This document shows positions 46,437-56,764 of a stretch of 64,000 nt of DNA, piece after piece. Both the position numbers and the translations under genes were made by a program. The stretch is from assembly GCA_003313425.1 (NCBI GenBank), contig NHZP01000016.1:1-64000 (forward strand). Reading direction: 5' to 3'. Every line of letters starts with the position of its first letter. Positions within the stretch are counted from its first letter, which is position 1. Below the pieces are notes generated by a model. It saw only the letters and a list, made by a program, of their open reading frames with translations. It searched no databases and was not told the DNA's origin. This DNA is from Pseudopyrenochaeta lycopersici. Lineage: Eukaryota > Ascomycota > Dothideomycetes > Pleosporales > Pseudopyrenochaetaceae.

Positions 46437-48813
46437 TCAGGAAAGAATATCTGATGACACCAGTACAGCTCCGACTCGTACCTGTTCTCCTCTCTCAGGC
46501 GCAGCATCATCGATTTTGACTCTGTGACACCCATAAGCTTTTATGTCTTGTAATAAACATGGATTAGAAAGGAAGGACTTGCCATCAGCATTGATTCTCA
46601 TCTTCAAGCCCTCCAAGAACTGCGCCTGTTCTTGGTCCACCCCGGCCCAGTTCCGCGCCCCCTCATTCATCCATTTCATCTCTGCCGGGCACGCACCCTG
46701 ACACATATAATGCCAATACGCAATAAACGTATTGCACGCGTGGAAATAGGCTTCTGCACGGGGGATATAGTTATACCGGTTCTTTGCGCCCACACGGCGT
46801 GCGTTTTGGCGCGAGTGCGCAAGGAGCCATTCAGCATGGCTTAGAAGGACCGATACAGTAAGAAAGATTTCGAAGAAGGAGGACGATCTAGTCGGCGAGG
46901 TCATCTTGGCCTGCAAGGCAGCTAGAAGAGCGTCTCGAGTGGGTAGTAAGAAGGAATGGATTACGATCTGATCGAGCTGCGCATCCATCATGGGGGTTAT
47001 CGGCATGCTGTTGAAGAAGGGATTGGTTTCGTCGTCGGAGACTAGCGGAATACCGAGGTCTGCAGGGCCTCTGCAGATGCGCCAGTCCCGCTCGATGATT
47101 CTGGATGCGGCACATAGGTCCAGCGCTTTGGATACGGTCGAGTCGGGATTGAAAACAGCGAATCTTTGGGCTTGATCGAACAAACTTCTCGTGATGTCGT
47201 TACTGCGACCCAAGACGTTTTTCAGCCACGCAGATCGGAAGTTGGTAATGTACTCAAGCATGTGTCGTTGTGCATCCTCCATGTTCGCGATGCAGTAAGG
47301 TGGCATTTCGATATGCCTGGTCTGCCCGTCCTTTTTCCACACGCGATGCGTGACTTCCTTTGCAAAGGGATCATACCGTGCAAGGACCACGAGCATCTGC
47401 AGGCCCAGGTCTTGGGTCAGATTGACGATTATGGGACGCTGTCGTTGTGGCTCGTGGGAGATATCGCTGAGTGACTCAAACACGGCGCGGCGGAGAGCAC
47501 CGAGAGGGTGTTTTGGGGAAGGTTCTAAACGGATATCAGCATCTGAAAGTCTTGTGAAGGGGATGCGGGACTAAGCGAGACATACTGTCGCGGAAGAGTT
47601 GGGCATCGATGATCTTAGCCACGAAACAAGGCATCGAATGCACTTTCGTTTTGCAGTTATTGCAGCACTCGTACTCTGATTCGGGACGATTACATCTCTT
47701 TTTGTTGGTTCGACATGCAGCACACGCTCCCCTTCGTCGCGTGATCTTTGTCTGTGCTCTTTCCGCTTCGGAGTATGGTTGTCGAAGCGCCTTATCATGG
47801 CCCAATGTAATCAAAGTACCGATGATTGAGCCTTTTTGGTCTTTATATTGAAGTTTGTTGTTCTGATGACTGTGTCAATGGCATGAATGAAAGGGAGAGG
47901 AAATTAGCTACTCACATGCTGCAACTCCTTGGTCTTGAGTCTTTTCCTACTCGAGCAGGCATTAGAGTAATGCTCATCTACAGGAGTCGCTACCGTCCAG
48001 TCAAATGCCACGAGAGGAGCTATTGGAGTCTGTGCGAGCGAAAAGACTGCCGATGCGATATTGCTGGTCATCTCAAACTGGAATGGAATCTCAGTTGCTC
48101 TTTCTGGGGGTAGTTGAGAGTCACTTCCTGGATTGGATAGCTTCACTTCTGGACTGGAAGGCGCTTTCTGCACGTTCCCATCATTGAAATCAAACAAGAT
48201 ATCCTGCATAAGTAGTTCGTCGTCATTCATCGGAAGGAACGGCGCATTATTCGGCTCTTCGCTTTGAGCTCTTGCCCCCGTAGTCTCCGCAAAGCACGTC
48301 ACAGGCAACATGCACCGCGTCGAAGCTATACTATCGTCGACGAAGTTCCCAATGCCATTGAAGGTTACGTTCTCGCTACAATCAGAAACAAGAGTAGCCA
48401 AGTCGAGTTGCCCGGCAAGGGTGTCGTAATTCAGCGAGGTAAACTCTGAATAGTCGACGCCTTGCGGAATCTCTGGGCAAGGAACATCCGGCACCGTACG
48501 GATGTCATTTGGCAGCGATGGAAACGGATACGAGGATGGCTCCTCCAACTGTAGGTGACGGTCCGAGGATGTGCTCCTCGATTGGTGCGATGCCCATGCC
48601 GCAAGTACGTCCTCGAACAGGGCAGTGGTGTCAGGCTGCTCTTTTCGGTGTTCCGGGAGGACTATCTGGTATCAGTATTTCTGAAAGGACTTGACGTTAC
48701 AAGGCCTTATATGGATGTACGCTAGATTTGTGTAAGATTTAGCGGGACAATTACTTACATGTGGTTGGAGTCACAAGTGGGCTCATTGGTGGGCTCGCGA
48801 CAAGGGCTGCCAT
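46437..48813 (-). CDS. Zn2Cys6 fungal transcription factor, four exons
   Basis: Exons, in coding order: 48813-48759 (MAALVASPPM), 48661-47916, 47862-47586 and 47542-46437. The introns are 97, 53 and 43 nt, with donors GTAAGT, GTGAGT and GTATGT and acceptors TAG, CAG and CAG; phases match and the exons sum to 728 codons. The predicted 727-residue protein has an acidic, Ser/Pro-rich N-terminal half, a basic KRLKTK stretch, then a zinc cluster at about residues 314-346 (CAACRTNKKRC...CCNNC...C, spacing CX2CX6CX9CX2CX8C). The C-terminal part is about 370 residues, helical, with repeated hydrophobic blocks, typical of C6 regulators. A central rather than N-terminal zinc cluster is less common. It should act in the nucleus as a DNA-binding regulator; its targets may include the neighbouring enzymes (inference). 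It shares an upstream region with the divergent acetyltransferase gene. The splice model is by eye. Confidence 0.85.
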
Positions 48814-49157
48814 CCTCGATTTTGTGTAGGAGATATCCCTGCAAAAGGGAAAAGGACCGAAATTTTCGATTGCGCACACCACCCCGATCTATCTATCCTT
48901 TCCAGGATCGGGAGGAGAATAAAAACAATGTGGACATGCTCCTAAGCGTCACAAAAAGCCTATGACGTACATGACGTAGGTGTGCGTGTCAGCCCCAACG
49001 GCTGGCAGCGCGTGAAGTCGCAGCAGGGAAAAGGCGTGTTCACCAATTAGAGTGCGGCGTAGCGCCTGTGAGTCTCATCGCTTAAAGCAGGTTAAGCCTA
49101 AAACGGGTGTCGGCCTGGACCCTTGTTTTTTGGAAGGAGCAGCGTCATCGTGCAGGC
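48814..49157. promoter_or_regulatory. Shared 344-bp upstream region of divergent genes
   Basis: This gap separates the start codons of the Zn2Cys6 gene (minus) and the acetyltransferase gene (plus), so both promoters must lie here or overlap the genes. It contains inverted CGG/CCG triplets, the half-sites commonly bound by Zn2Cys6 proteins, but none in an arrangement I would call a site. Confidence 0.4.
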
Positions 49158-50186
49158 ATGTTTTTGCGTCTTGTTGAATCCAGCCTCGCACGATCACCAG
49201 TTCTCCTCGCCTACTTTATACTGTTGCTGCTGCTTGCAACAATTAGTTCATCGAGGCAGAGTTCATATTCGATCGGTGAGCCAAGAGGAGCAATGATCGC
49301 CGCATTAGCCGCCGCCCCCCACACTCTCCACTGCAACCATTCGCTCGCCGTGGGGGTTCCTCGATCCATTGTTCTCCGCAATGGCACGTTAGCAGATCTA
49401 GACTCTATCCTAGATATTGGTCTTGCCGCCATGCCTATGGACCCACAGTGGAACTATCGCTTCCCGCATCGACAAGCTTTTCCGCAGGACCAGCGTGATG
49501 CGACGCGAAAACGATATCGGGAGTTTTTGGAGAATAGCGACGGTAGGTGGTCAGTTACTGTTGCTGAAATGTTCAGAGGCAATGGTATGACACCTGTCGC
49601 TTTTGCGGTTTGGGATATCGGCAATTTGAGTAAGAAGAGCACCGTTCCACAGCCCCAAGAGACTCCAAGGTACAAATCTGCAAAAGTTGCGAGAAGGGAC
49701 GGTAGCCAAACCCGCATGCAAGCCTGGAATTGCATACTGCAGGAGGTAAAATTACGACATTTTGAGCATCGATTTGGGACTCGACAATTCCAACTCCAGA
49801 TTCTCGCAACGCATCCAGATTTTCAAAGGCTCGGGGCAGGGAGTCTCCTCGTTCGCGATGGCATCATGCTCGCAGAAGCTGCCAACCGAGCCATATCGGT
49901 ATTCGCCAGTCCCATGGGAGAGCAACTGTACGCCAGCCTGGGGTTCAAGAGAATTGAGTGTGTTATGGTTCAAGTCAAGGATGAGCCAGAATTTGTGACC
50001 GTGGAAGCCATGGCATACGAGCCACAGCATTGGCATAAAAATACGAGCGAACCGGTGAGCCTGGAGGAAGTTTGTGCCTCAGATGTGTCGGCGAACCCGA
50101 TTTGGGTATCGGGAGCAAAGAGGGTCCGTGCCATGTCCCAGCACGTGCTTGCGGGAGTCCCAAAGTGGAAGTCGGCGAGGCTCTGA
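49158..50186 (+). CDS. GNAT-family N-acetyltransferase with N-terminal hydrophobic segment
   Basis: An intronless frame gives 342 residues from ATG 49158 (MFLRLVESS) to TGA. The acetyl-CoA loop of motif A is clear (ILATHPDFQRLGAGSLLV, with QRLGAG at about residues 223-228), followed by the motif B region (GEQLYASLGFKRIE). A segment near residues 80-105 (LGLAAMPMDP-like, then YRFP) resembles the start of many fungal GNAT proteins. A hydrophobic stretch at residues 14-30 (SPVLLAYFILLLLLATI) could be a signal anchor or signal peptide, which is unusual for this family. A later ATG near 49291 would give a soluble enzyme. The substrate cannot be inferred. It is divergent from the Zn2Cys6 gene. Confidence 0.85.
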   Translation: MFLRLVESSLARSPVLLAYFILLLLLATISSSRQSSYSIGEPRGAMIAALAAAPHTLHCNHSLAVGVPRSIVLRNGTLADLDSILDIGLAAMPMDPQWNYRFPHRQAFPQDQRDATRKRYREFLENSDGRWSVTVAEMFRGNGMTPVAFAVWDIGNLSKKSTVPQPQETPRYKSAKVARRDGSQTRMQAWNCILQEVKLRHFEHRFGTRQFQLQILATHPDFQRLGAGSLLVRDGIMLAEAANRAISVFASPMGEQLYASLGFKRIECVMVQVKDEPEFVTVEAMAYEPQHWHKNTSEPVSLEEVCASDVSANPIWVSGAKRVRAMSQHVLAGVPKWKSARL

Positions 50187-50339
50187 GAGGATGGGGATGT
50201 ATAGTGTTCTCTATATGAACCTCGTCGACCTCCCTTGTTGGACCACAGTACCATCGACGCGTTCCGGCTCCCCGGAGACGATCTCAGAACTCGAATTATA
50301 ATGTATTTGATTCCCGGATCCTAAGTTCCATCCATTGAC

Positions 50340-50963
50340 ATGACGACCAACGAAGCCATTGTTGGATCTACGGACATGGGGATTAACGAATCTGAAGTGT
50401 AAGATCTCTGGGGCCTGTTTGCATGAGTTCATTTCTCATTGCTAACCTCAATGAGTAGCCAAAGTGCCAAAATATTCACAGAGTCGAGTAATGGACCAAC
50501 CCTCGCAACAGACGCATCTGTTTTCTTGTTCGAAATGAATGACATCCCAGGAGAAACTCTGATAGGAATGCCTAACGCCGATAACGAATTCCAAAGCCAT
50601 GAGCTCCACGACTTTGACGAGACTATGCCAATCGGAACTGTAACGAACGTCGGATCGATTGAGCCTCTCCCGACACCCAGACACGGCGAATCAGCGATCG
50701 AAAGTTTCCTCGCAACTAAAGGCCCATGGTCCACCTTCTCTCTCCGAGCCGCTGCTGCCATAATCGCCGAACCTGCTGTCTTAGACCACCTCACGAGCAA
50801 CTGTCGCTGCGGTACAACACCCTCTCCCGACTTGTCCCGGACGCAACATTCCACTTTGCAATCGCCTTCCTCTCGCTGTCTCCATACTTCTCAAACCACG
50901 TTCTCTGGAGTCCCTGTGGAGTCTCCCACGCCAGTTCCTCATTCCTCAGCCACAGCCTTATGA
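50340..50963 (+). CDS. Small two-exon gene, unrecognised, overlapping the dioxygenase 3' end in antisense
   Basis: Exon 1 is 50340-50398 (MTTNEAIVGSTDMGINES) and exon 2 is 50459-50963. The 60-nt intron has donor GTAAGA, branch-site-like GCTAACC and acceptor TAG, and the phase fits, giving 187 residues. The N-terminal half is acidic; a block WSTFSLRAAAAIIAEPAVL lies near residues 115-135; the tail is Ser/Thr/Pro-rich. I know no family for it. The last 173 bases run opposite to the end of the dioxygenase gene, so that part may be noncoding or the true 3' end may differ. It starts 153 bp after the acetyltransferase stop. Confidence 0.5.
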
Positions 50964-52332
50964 TATGCCGTCTTTTACTCGCACTGTCCCTGAAGCCGTT
51001 CCGAGCATGGAAGATGGCGAGATTGTTGATCAGCTGGATGTCACCTCGCTGCAAAGTCATCGAGAGCTGATGTTTGGCACCCGTAAAATGCACCATATCC
51101 AGTGCTTCGGCCTGGGCTTCGGTCATGGGCGGCACGCCAGGACTTCTCGGCGAAGTTGGACTACCTGTGATCGGACGTCTTGAGAAGCAGAATCCCGGTC
51201 CCTTTCCCTTAAAGTTGAAAAGCAGGGCCCGAGTGTTCCAGACTGCTGGGGTTCTGTGTTTATCGAAGATCCAATCACTCTTCGCCAGCGTGTGTATCAC
51301 ATCTGGCCTTGTCGCTGCAATTTCGTTGTAGATTTGGGCGGCAGAGGAAAGATAGCTTTCACCACCTTCTGCAGCAGTCTCTTGAACGTACATGGCGAGG
51401 ATGTCGCAGACGTCGTTGTGGAAGGGTTGCGCATTGCGTGCGTATGGCGATTGGCGCATTTCTGAGTCGGGGATTATGCCGCCGAGATCTTTTATATGGA
51501 TGATCATACTCCCTCCGGAATCTTGTACGCCGCGATGTGGCGCGATGTAGCTAGTGATTCCCAGATAAATGAGAACGTTATCAAGGGCGGAGTAGCGGCG
51601 TGGGTCTACACCGCGGATGACATTAAATCCAAACCCTTTGTGCAAGTTCCTAGCGACGTCTTCGAGCCTGGTTGCCAGGCCTGGTAGTTGGAAGGTTGTT
51701 CGAGAGACGTCACCGGGCCCGCCGCCTGTTTTCTTAAATTTTTCCAAGGCAGTCTCGATTTCGGCGATGTCGGCTACGGATAGCGCGATGATATATCTGC
51801 GCTCCCGTTCTAGACCTGCGAATGCACTCCCGGACCACGCCCACGGCTCCCTCACTTCTTTCGGCCAACCATCAGGCACAGTACTCTCGCGCTTCAAGGC
51901 GGACTTGGCCAAGATCTCCATGCGCTTCAAAAACGTCTTGTAGTTCGGGTTCCACTGGATATCAGGCCCGGGGATGACAACGTCTTCCGAAACCACCATG
52001 CTATCCAGCGTCAAAGGGACGGGTAATTTCCTCTTTAGAATACACGGTAAGCTGAATTCCTGATCCTGTGCATGCAATCGATCGCCCGCTTCTAGATATT
52101 TTCTGCGCAGACCTGTCGCTACGCTTGCTGTTGGAGCTGGATAGCTCGTTGCGCGGGGCGCAAGCGCTGGACGGTGGAGAGACATGGTTCTTGGAAGGCC
52201 TTTAAATCGCTGGTACTGTATTCGCGATGTGTGCTGCAACCCTATGTGGACAGTTTCGCCAGAGCTTTGGTAGTCTTGCAGCTGGCTTTTGGGTGATGTG
52301 ATGTTCTTCAGCTTGCAGCTCCTGCGGGGCAT
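50791..52332 (-). CDS. TauD/TfdA-like Fe(II)/2-oxoglutarate-dependent dioxygenase
   Basis: A single-exon frame of 513 residues starts at ATG 52332. The double-stranded beta-helix part has the iron-binding His-x-Asp at residues 305-307 (AQPFHNDVCDILAMY), the distal His at 442 (NNLAIFHARNGF) and the Arg-rich 2-oxoglutarate-binding end (RRHIIRLWLRNEEL, residues 454-467). This is the layout of the TauD/TfdA (clavaminate-synthase-like) superfamily and the length is usual for fungal members. The enzyme would oxidise an unknown substrate using O2, Fe(II) and 2-oxoglutarate, releasing succinate and CO2. The first 50-70 residues are basic and variable; a second Met at residue 50 is an alternative start. 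The catalytic residues are intact. It converges on the small plus-strand gene. Confidence 0.92.
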   Translation of the reverse strand: MPRRSCKLKNITSPKSQLQDYQSSGETVHIGLQHTSRIQYQRFKGLPRTMSLHRPALAPRATSYPAPTASVATGLRRKYLEAGDRLHAQDQEFSLPCILKRKLPVPLTLDSMVVSEDVVIPGPDIQWNPNYKTFLKRMEILAKSALKRESTVPDGWPKEVREPWAWSGSAFAGLERERRYIIALSVADIAEIETALEKFKKTGGGPGDVSRTTFQLPGLATRLEDVARNLHKGFGFNVIRGVDPRRYSALDNVLIYLGITSYIAPHRGVQDSGGSMIIHIKDLGGIIPDSEMRQSPYARNAQPFHNDVCDILAMYVQETAAEGGESYLSSAAQIYNEIAATRPDVIHTLAKSDWIFDKHRTPAVWNTRALLFNFKGKGPGFCFSRRPITGSPTSPRSPGVPPMTEAQAEALDMVHFTGAKHQLSMTLQRGDIQLINNLAIFHARNGFRDSASKRRHIIRLWLRNEELAWETPQGLQRTWFEKYGDSERKAIAKWNVASGTSRERVLYRSDSCS

Positions 52333-52518
52333 TTCAGCCGGACATGGGAGAACTTCTTTCTATTTTTGGCAGCCTGAATAGATAGTGCAGAGATCGCGGT
52401 GCAACCGAGGAAAATCATATCGTCGTCATAGACTCATGAACTTTTGTCCTATTCTTTTGTTACTCACTGGGGCTGTATATCGTTCCCAGCGTTCACCCTG
52501 CACATTCGAGCCCTCTAG

Positions 52519-52596
52519 CCCCTTACTTTATTCTAGAGAACTAACCTCACAGTTCTAGGAGACTATTCTTACTACAAATCTTTTAAGATCTTTACA
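52519..52596 (+). repeat. Relic LTR (R-U5 end) of the Gypsy-2/4/5 family
   Basis: CTAGAGAACTAACC... through ...TCTTTTAAGATCTTTACA aligns with the last 75 bases of the Gypsy-4 LTR (20455-20528). The rest of the LTR is missing. It lies in the intergenic space between the dioxygenase and the CWRC gene and shows that an old insertion reached the island. Confidence 0.7.
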
Positions 52597-52825
52597 CTAA
52601 TATAATAGATCATATAGCATAGTATTCTAAGTCTTTGTATTTAAGGACTGCTAAAATCTGCAACAAAGCACAACTATTAATATCAAGAAATACCTAGAGG
52701 ATAGGAAGGTCGAAATAATTTCCAGTCTGCTCTTGATCTTCGTCACTAGCTATCGCCGCCTCGAAATTCATTTCTGGCCAAGCCGCAGATTTTGTGTGGC
52801 ACTCCACTGTCAGCATTTGTTAATA

Positions 52826-55521
52826 TCACTTAATAGGCGTAAATACCTTGAACGCGTGCTCAAGCCAGAAGTAGGAGTTGTCTTTATCCCAATACAGCGA
52901 TATCCACTGCAGACAAGTCCTACAGAAGGCCTCCCAAGTGTCGCAGCTACTTTTCCGTGTACTTTGCGGCTCTTCGAAATGCTTGCCTGTTTCAGGGTTG
53001 ATGCCATGATTGAAGACCTTGTCCCGCATGTATGTTGAGTCGTTCAGGAGCAGCCATTTTCCAGGACGACAAAGTCCACACCAACCCTGTTGTTCTGTTC
53101 CACGCCATCTAACCCATTGAGGCTTGAAGAGATCGTCCGGGGAATATGCTTTGCGCTGGTAAGGTGTAAGGCTCTGGTCCAAGGGGTGCATGTCGGGCTC
53201 GATAGGGAGTTCAGGCAAGAGGACGTCTGTATTGAAGTTAAAAGTATCCACATCACACTCCCAATCATTCCCGTAGAATCCGGTATCTTGGAAAGGGTCC
53301 AGTGTATCTCCTCCAAACCACATAAACTGGTCACCCAAGGCACTAGTATCAGTAAGCTCGATGTGCGCAATCGATTCAATAGAGTCACTTAGTGCGACTC
53401 TATCTTGCGTTCTCTCTACCAGTGTTTGCTTGTTGATTTTTCGAGGCCCGTTGTCAGTGTCCAAGCTTACTGCTGTGTCGCTGCAAAGTCCTTTGAGATA
53501 TTCGTAAGAGTTCGAAATCGAACGAGACTCCCAGCATGGCCTGTTGACTGCTTGCTGTGCTACATAGTGACTACTGTCGACCTTCATGTTGTGGCCTGAA
53601 TGAGTATCAGACAGAATTGGCGCAAATGGATCGTAGCTTCCGAAGCGAGCGGAGACAAGTCGAACTACCAGGTGAAGATAATCTTTAGGAAAAGGCCGAG
53701 TATCATCCACTGAAATACGACAAAGCAATCGTCGTATGTAACCTTGAAGGCATAGGCTATAGAAAATGGACAGCCAGCAGTCATTGCTCCGCATGTTCTC
53801 TTTCTTGAAAAGAACACGTCCAAGCTCTTTCAGGTAGGAAGTGAGACTTGTGTCCAATTCGGCGATGCATTCAATCTTGCAGCCTGATGATAGTGAGCAG
53901 CGAGCGTGAGGATTCTCTATCGAAAGGCTGCAATATTGAGCGCGGAATACCACCAGACAATTCCTAATACATATCAACGACTGCGCGATCAGCTGATTCT
54001 ATTTCGTTTTAGCTGCAAGGCCCATTTTGTAAATGATCGCAGCCTTACCTGATCAGTATACGATTGGTATTTTGCTGCCGAATGCAAGAGGAAACTAAAT
54101 TGCGGGTACCAGGGGTAGATTTCGTGTACAAATTGCCGCCACATGTCTCTGTGCGGCCCTTCAATTGAATTCAACCGCCTGATCTCCCATTCGATTGCTA
54201 AGGTAGATTGCACTAGAGGCTGGAGCTGCGTAATGTCTGGAGAGGGATCTTTGTCGGCATTGACCTCGTCAAGTCGGCGGGTCTGCTCGAGAAGCCACTC
54301 GTTAAACACATTGATAGTGTCATGCGTATTCACCTGATCGTTGCGCTCCTCAGTAACACGACGAACATCTTTATTCTTCCGTTTGACTTCTTTGACCTCT
54401 CGTCGCCTTTCTGGTGAGCTCGGTCTATGTGCAGGTTGGTCTGAATTTGGGCAAAGAAGCGTGCGCGCTACTTTGTCTACAATGGTACCGCGTTTGCAGC
54501 CGACTGAATGCCAGTCTGATTGGTGTTTCGACTTGGGACAATTCTGGCAGGGCGAGTCAGGGTCACACTGGAAGGCGTGAGTTATTGTTGACAGATGGAT
54601 AAATTCCAGGTCTAAGGTACGTACCATTTTACGAAGGACCTTGCATCTCCAACATGCTCCGACCTTCTTGACTGCAAGCATGGCCGCCTTCTTCACATTA
54701 TCCATAGAAGTACGCTGTCGAGTAGTGGAAGACAAACTTGGTGGTCGACCTGAATTAACCTCGAACACAATCTCCTCGTAACCTGAACTAGCCCTACTCT
54801 GAAGGCTTGTCTGGCTCTGGAAGCTCGGCCTGCTTTGTAAACTCGATCTTCGACTGAACATCTTACGGAAACGGCTGCGCCTGTGGCCGCTGTGTAAACT
54901 GCTAGTGGAACTGGCGAGGCTAGACGCTCTGTGTGGTGTGAACTGTGACCCAAGTGGCGAGCTGACGTCCGGAACACTTTGTAGAGATTCGGTTGATGGT
55001 CGATAACCTCTCGTGTTAGTCGGTGTATGCTCATTAGCGGACCATAGTGCCGATGCCAAGTCTGAGGTGTAGTGAGTATCGCTATTTGACCCATAGGAAA
55101 TTCGTGCACTGCCATTCAAAGGTTCTTGGTTTTGTTGAAGCGGGGTGTCTTGAACGTGCAAATGACTGAGGCCGATATGGTGTCCATAGTTGGTAGCCGC
55201 TTGGCTGGTACTTGCATCTGTCCTGCCTATCCTTGCCATGCGATCCACTCTAGTATATTCATACTCAAGGTTTAAATAGTGCGCAATACCTTGAAGACTG
55301 CGTTGTTGAGCGGGGTTGGGTTCCCGGAAAGTGTAGAGTATTTGCGTCAAGTCGGCTTTGAAGGTGATGAGTCTTGTGTACACATGTAAAACCCATGGAT
55401 CGTTCAAATCTAGCGGTTTCAGAATGTGATAATATGTTTGACAGATTGCTGTACTCACTAACACCAGTGATCGCATTGGTCTCCATTGTTTGAAGCAAGA
55501 CGTCAGCCGGTAACCTGCCAA
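52826..55521 (-). CDS. Large regulator-like protein with a CWRC Cys cluster; start uncertain
   Basis: Two long frames join by a 68-nt intron (53981-54048, donor GTAAGG, acceptor CAG, phase 0). A second, 57-nt intron (54568-54624, donor GTACGT, acceptor CAG) is in frame; splicing it brings together ACWRCKVLRKM and CDPDSPCQNCPKSK, a Cys-rich block of the fungal Zn2Cys6-like type (CX2CX6CX5CX2C). Upstream is a low-complexity Ser/Gln/Arg region (55110-54700, with repeated SLQSR motifs); downstream are about 550 residues without a known domain. The frame is open to about 55521 but lacks an ATG there; candidates are ATG 55494 in another frame plus an intron, or ATG 55239. The C-terminus ends at a TGA at 52826. 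Probably a nuclear DNA-binding protein (inference), divergent from a C2H2 gene. Confidence 0.75.
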
Positions 55522-56148
55522 GCTAGGCTGTGCACAACCCGATCACCTCCGCGGCGTCGACCAAGAACTTGACTGACAGGAGAGATGCATCTGAAACTGC
55601 TGTAAAATTCGCAGATGATCACGCGAGCGAGCCCTCTACAAAAAAAAAGAATCTGCAACTGCCTATGGTACTATCAAGGCAGTGCTAAATGTGAGAAGGC
55701 TGAAGGCGAGTGCAGAGAGCGTAATCTTGCGCTAAGCCTAAAGCGAGGACCGCCATCGTATTACGCACTGTGGCTTTACCTCTAAGTTCGTGGACCGCCA
55801 TCCACTTTCGAAAGACCGCATTCGATGTAGGTCCCGAATAGAGGCCCACCTCAAATCGGGCATCACACTCAAGTATACTCTGTTCACCAAAGCCACCTAG
55901 GACCGCTTCTTTTTATTATCGACCACCGCTGCGTAATGTTACCTCTGGCACGGATTAGCCATCCGGGAGACATGAAGGAAGGTACCTTCAAAATATAAGA
56001 AGGATGGATCGTAGTGCGAGCCCGCCTTCTCTTCAAGTTTTCACTATCAAAGCGTGGCAGATGAGAGTCGATCACCATACATAAGTCAAAGGTAAGCGCC
56101 TTCCCGCATACTTTCCGCCACCTCGAACACCTGTACTGACCTTCATAG
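55522..56148. promoter_or_regulatory. Upstream region between divergent CWRC and C2H2 genes
   Basis: About 630 bp without a convincing gene. It must hold the promoters of both divergent zinc-binding protein genes. A poly-A run lies at 55638-55648. No specific site identified. Confidence 0.35.
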
Positions 56149-56764
56149 ATGGAAGCTCCCGAACAACTTATCCGAGTCATTCTTCAAACACTTCAGAGCA
56201 GTGGTGTTGATCTCGACAGCAAGCGAAAGTCGACGCTTCAATGTAACCATCAGAAACGGCAGTTTTGTCTGTTTGCAGGATGTATATCCAGCTTCTCACG
56301 CGTTTCCGAGCTGAACCGGCATGTCAAAACTGTCCATGGTCAAAAACAGCAGTGTTCATACTGGGGCTGTCCGTACGCTACCGCACGCTTGGATAAGATG
56401 AGAGAGCATGCCAACAAGAAACACAAAGTGCATCATAGTAAGCTTGAGTCACCGCTAGAAAAACGGTTATTAACAACGTGTAGTAAATGGTGCAGGAATT
56501 CAGAGTCCAAGGACCCAGTCGTCTCTGAACCTTGATTCTCCACAAGACCGGGGGTATACATCCTGGATTCCTCCTATGGCAGCCGCGAATTCGTCCGCCG
56601 TGGTACAAAGAAAGCTACAAGCCTCGATTGATCTTCATCCGGACCCTTTGTGGGCATTCGGGGATATGTTTGCGATGCATCCCTTCAGCTTCGATCCAGA
56701 GAGCACGGGTCTCAGACATCCCGATTCTTTTCTGATTGATCAGGTCAGCCTAGATTCCGTCTAG
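56149..56764 (+). CDS. Small protein with two C2H2 zinc fingers, two exons
   Basis: Exon 1 is 56149-56437 (MEAPEQLIRV) and exon 2 is 56496-56764. The 58-nt intron has donor GTAAGC, an ATTAAC branch-like site and acceptor CAG; the phases fit, giving 185 residues. Finger 1 is CLFAGCISSFSRVSELNRHV with its last His at TVH, finger 2 is CSYWGCPYATARLDKMREHA ending at KKH, both with CX4CX12HX4H spacing (about residues 40-93). The second exon is Pro/Ser-rich, then WAFGDMFAMHPFSFDP. Reading through the intron would end the protein at 56535. It probably binds nucleic acid. It is divergent from the CWRC gene, possibly as a regulatory pair. Confidence 0.8.

Noticed and set aside
50429..50854. Minus-strand 141-codon frame opposite the small gene
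   Set aside because: Shadow of the plus-strand two-exon gene, which has a canonical intron and a better start.
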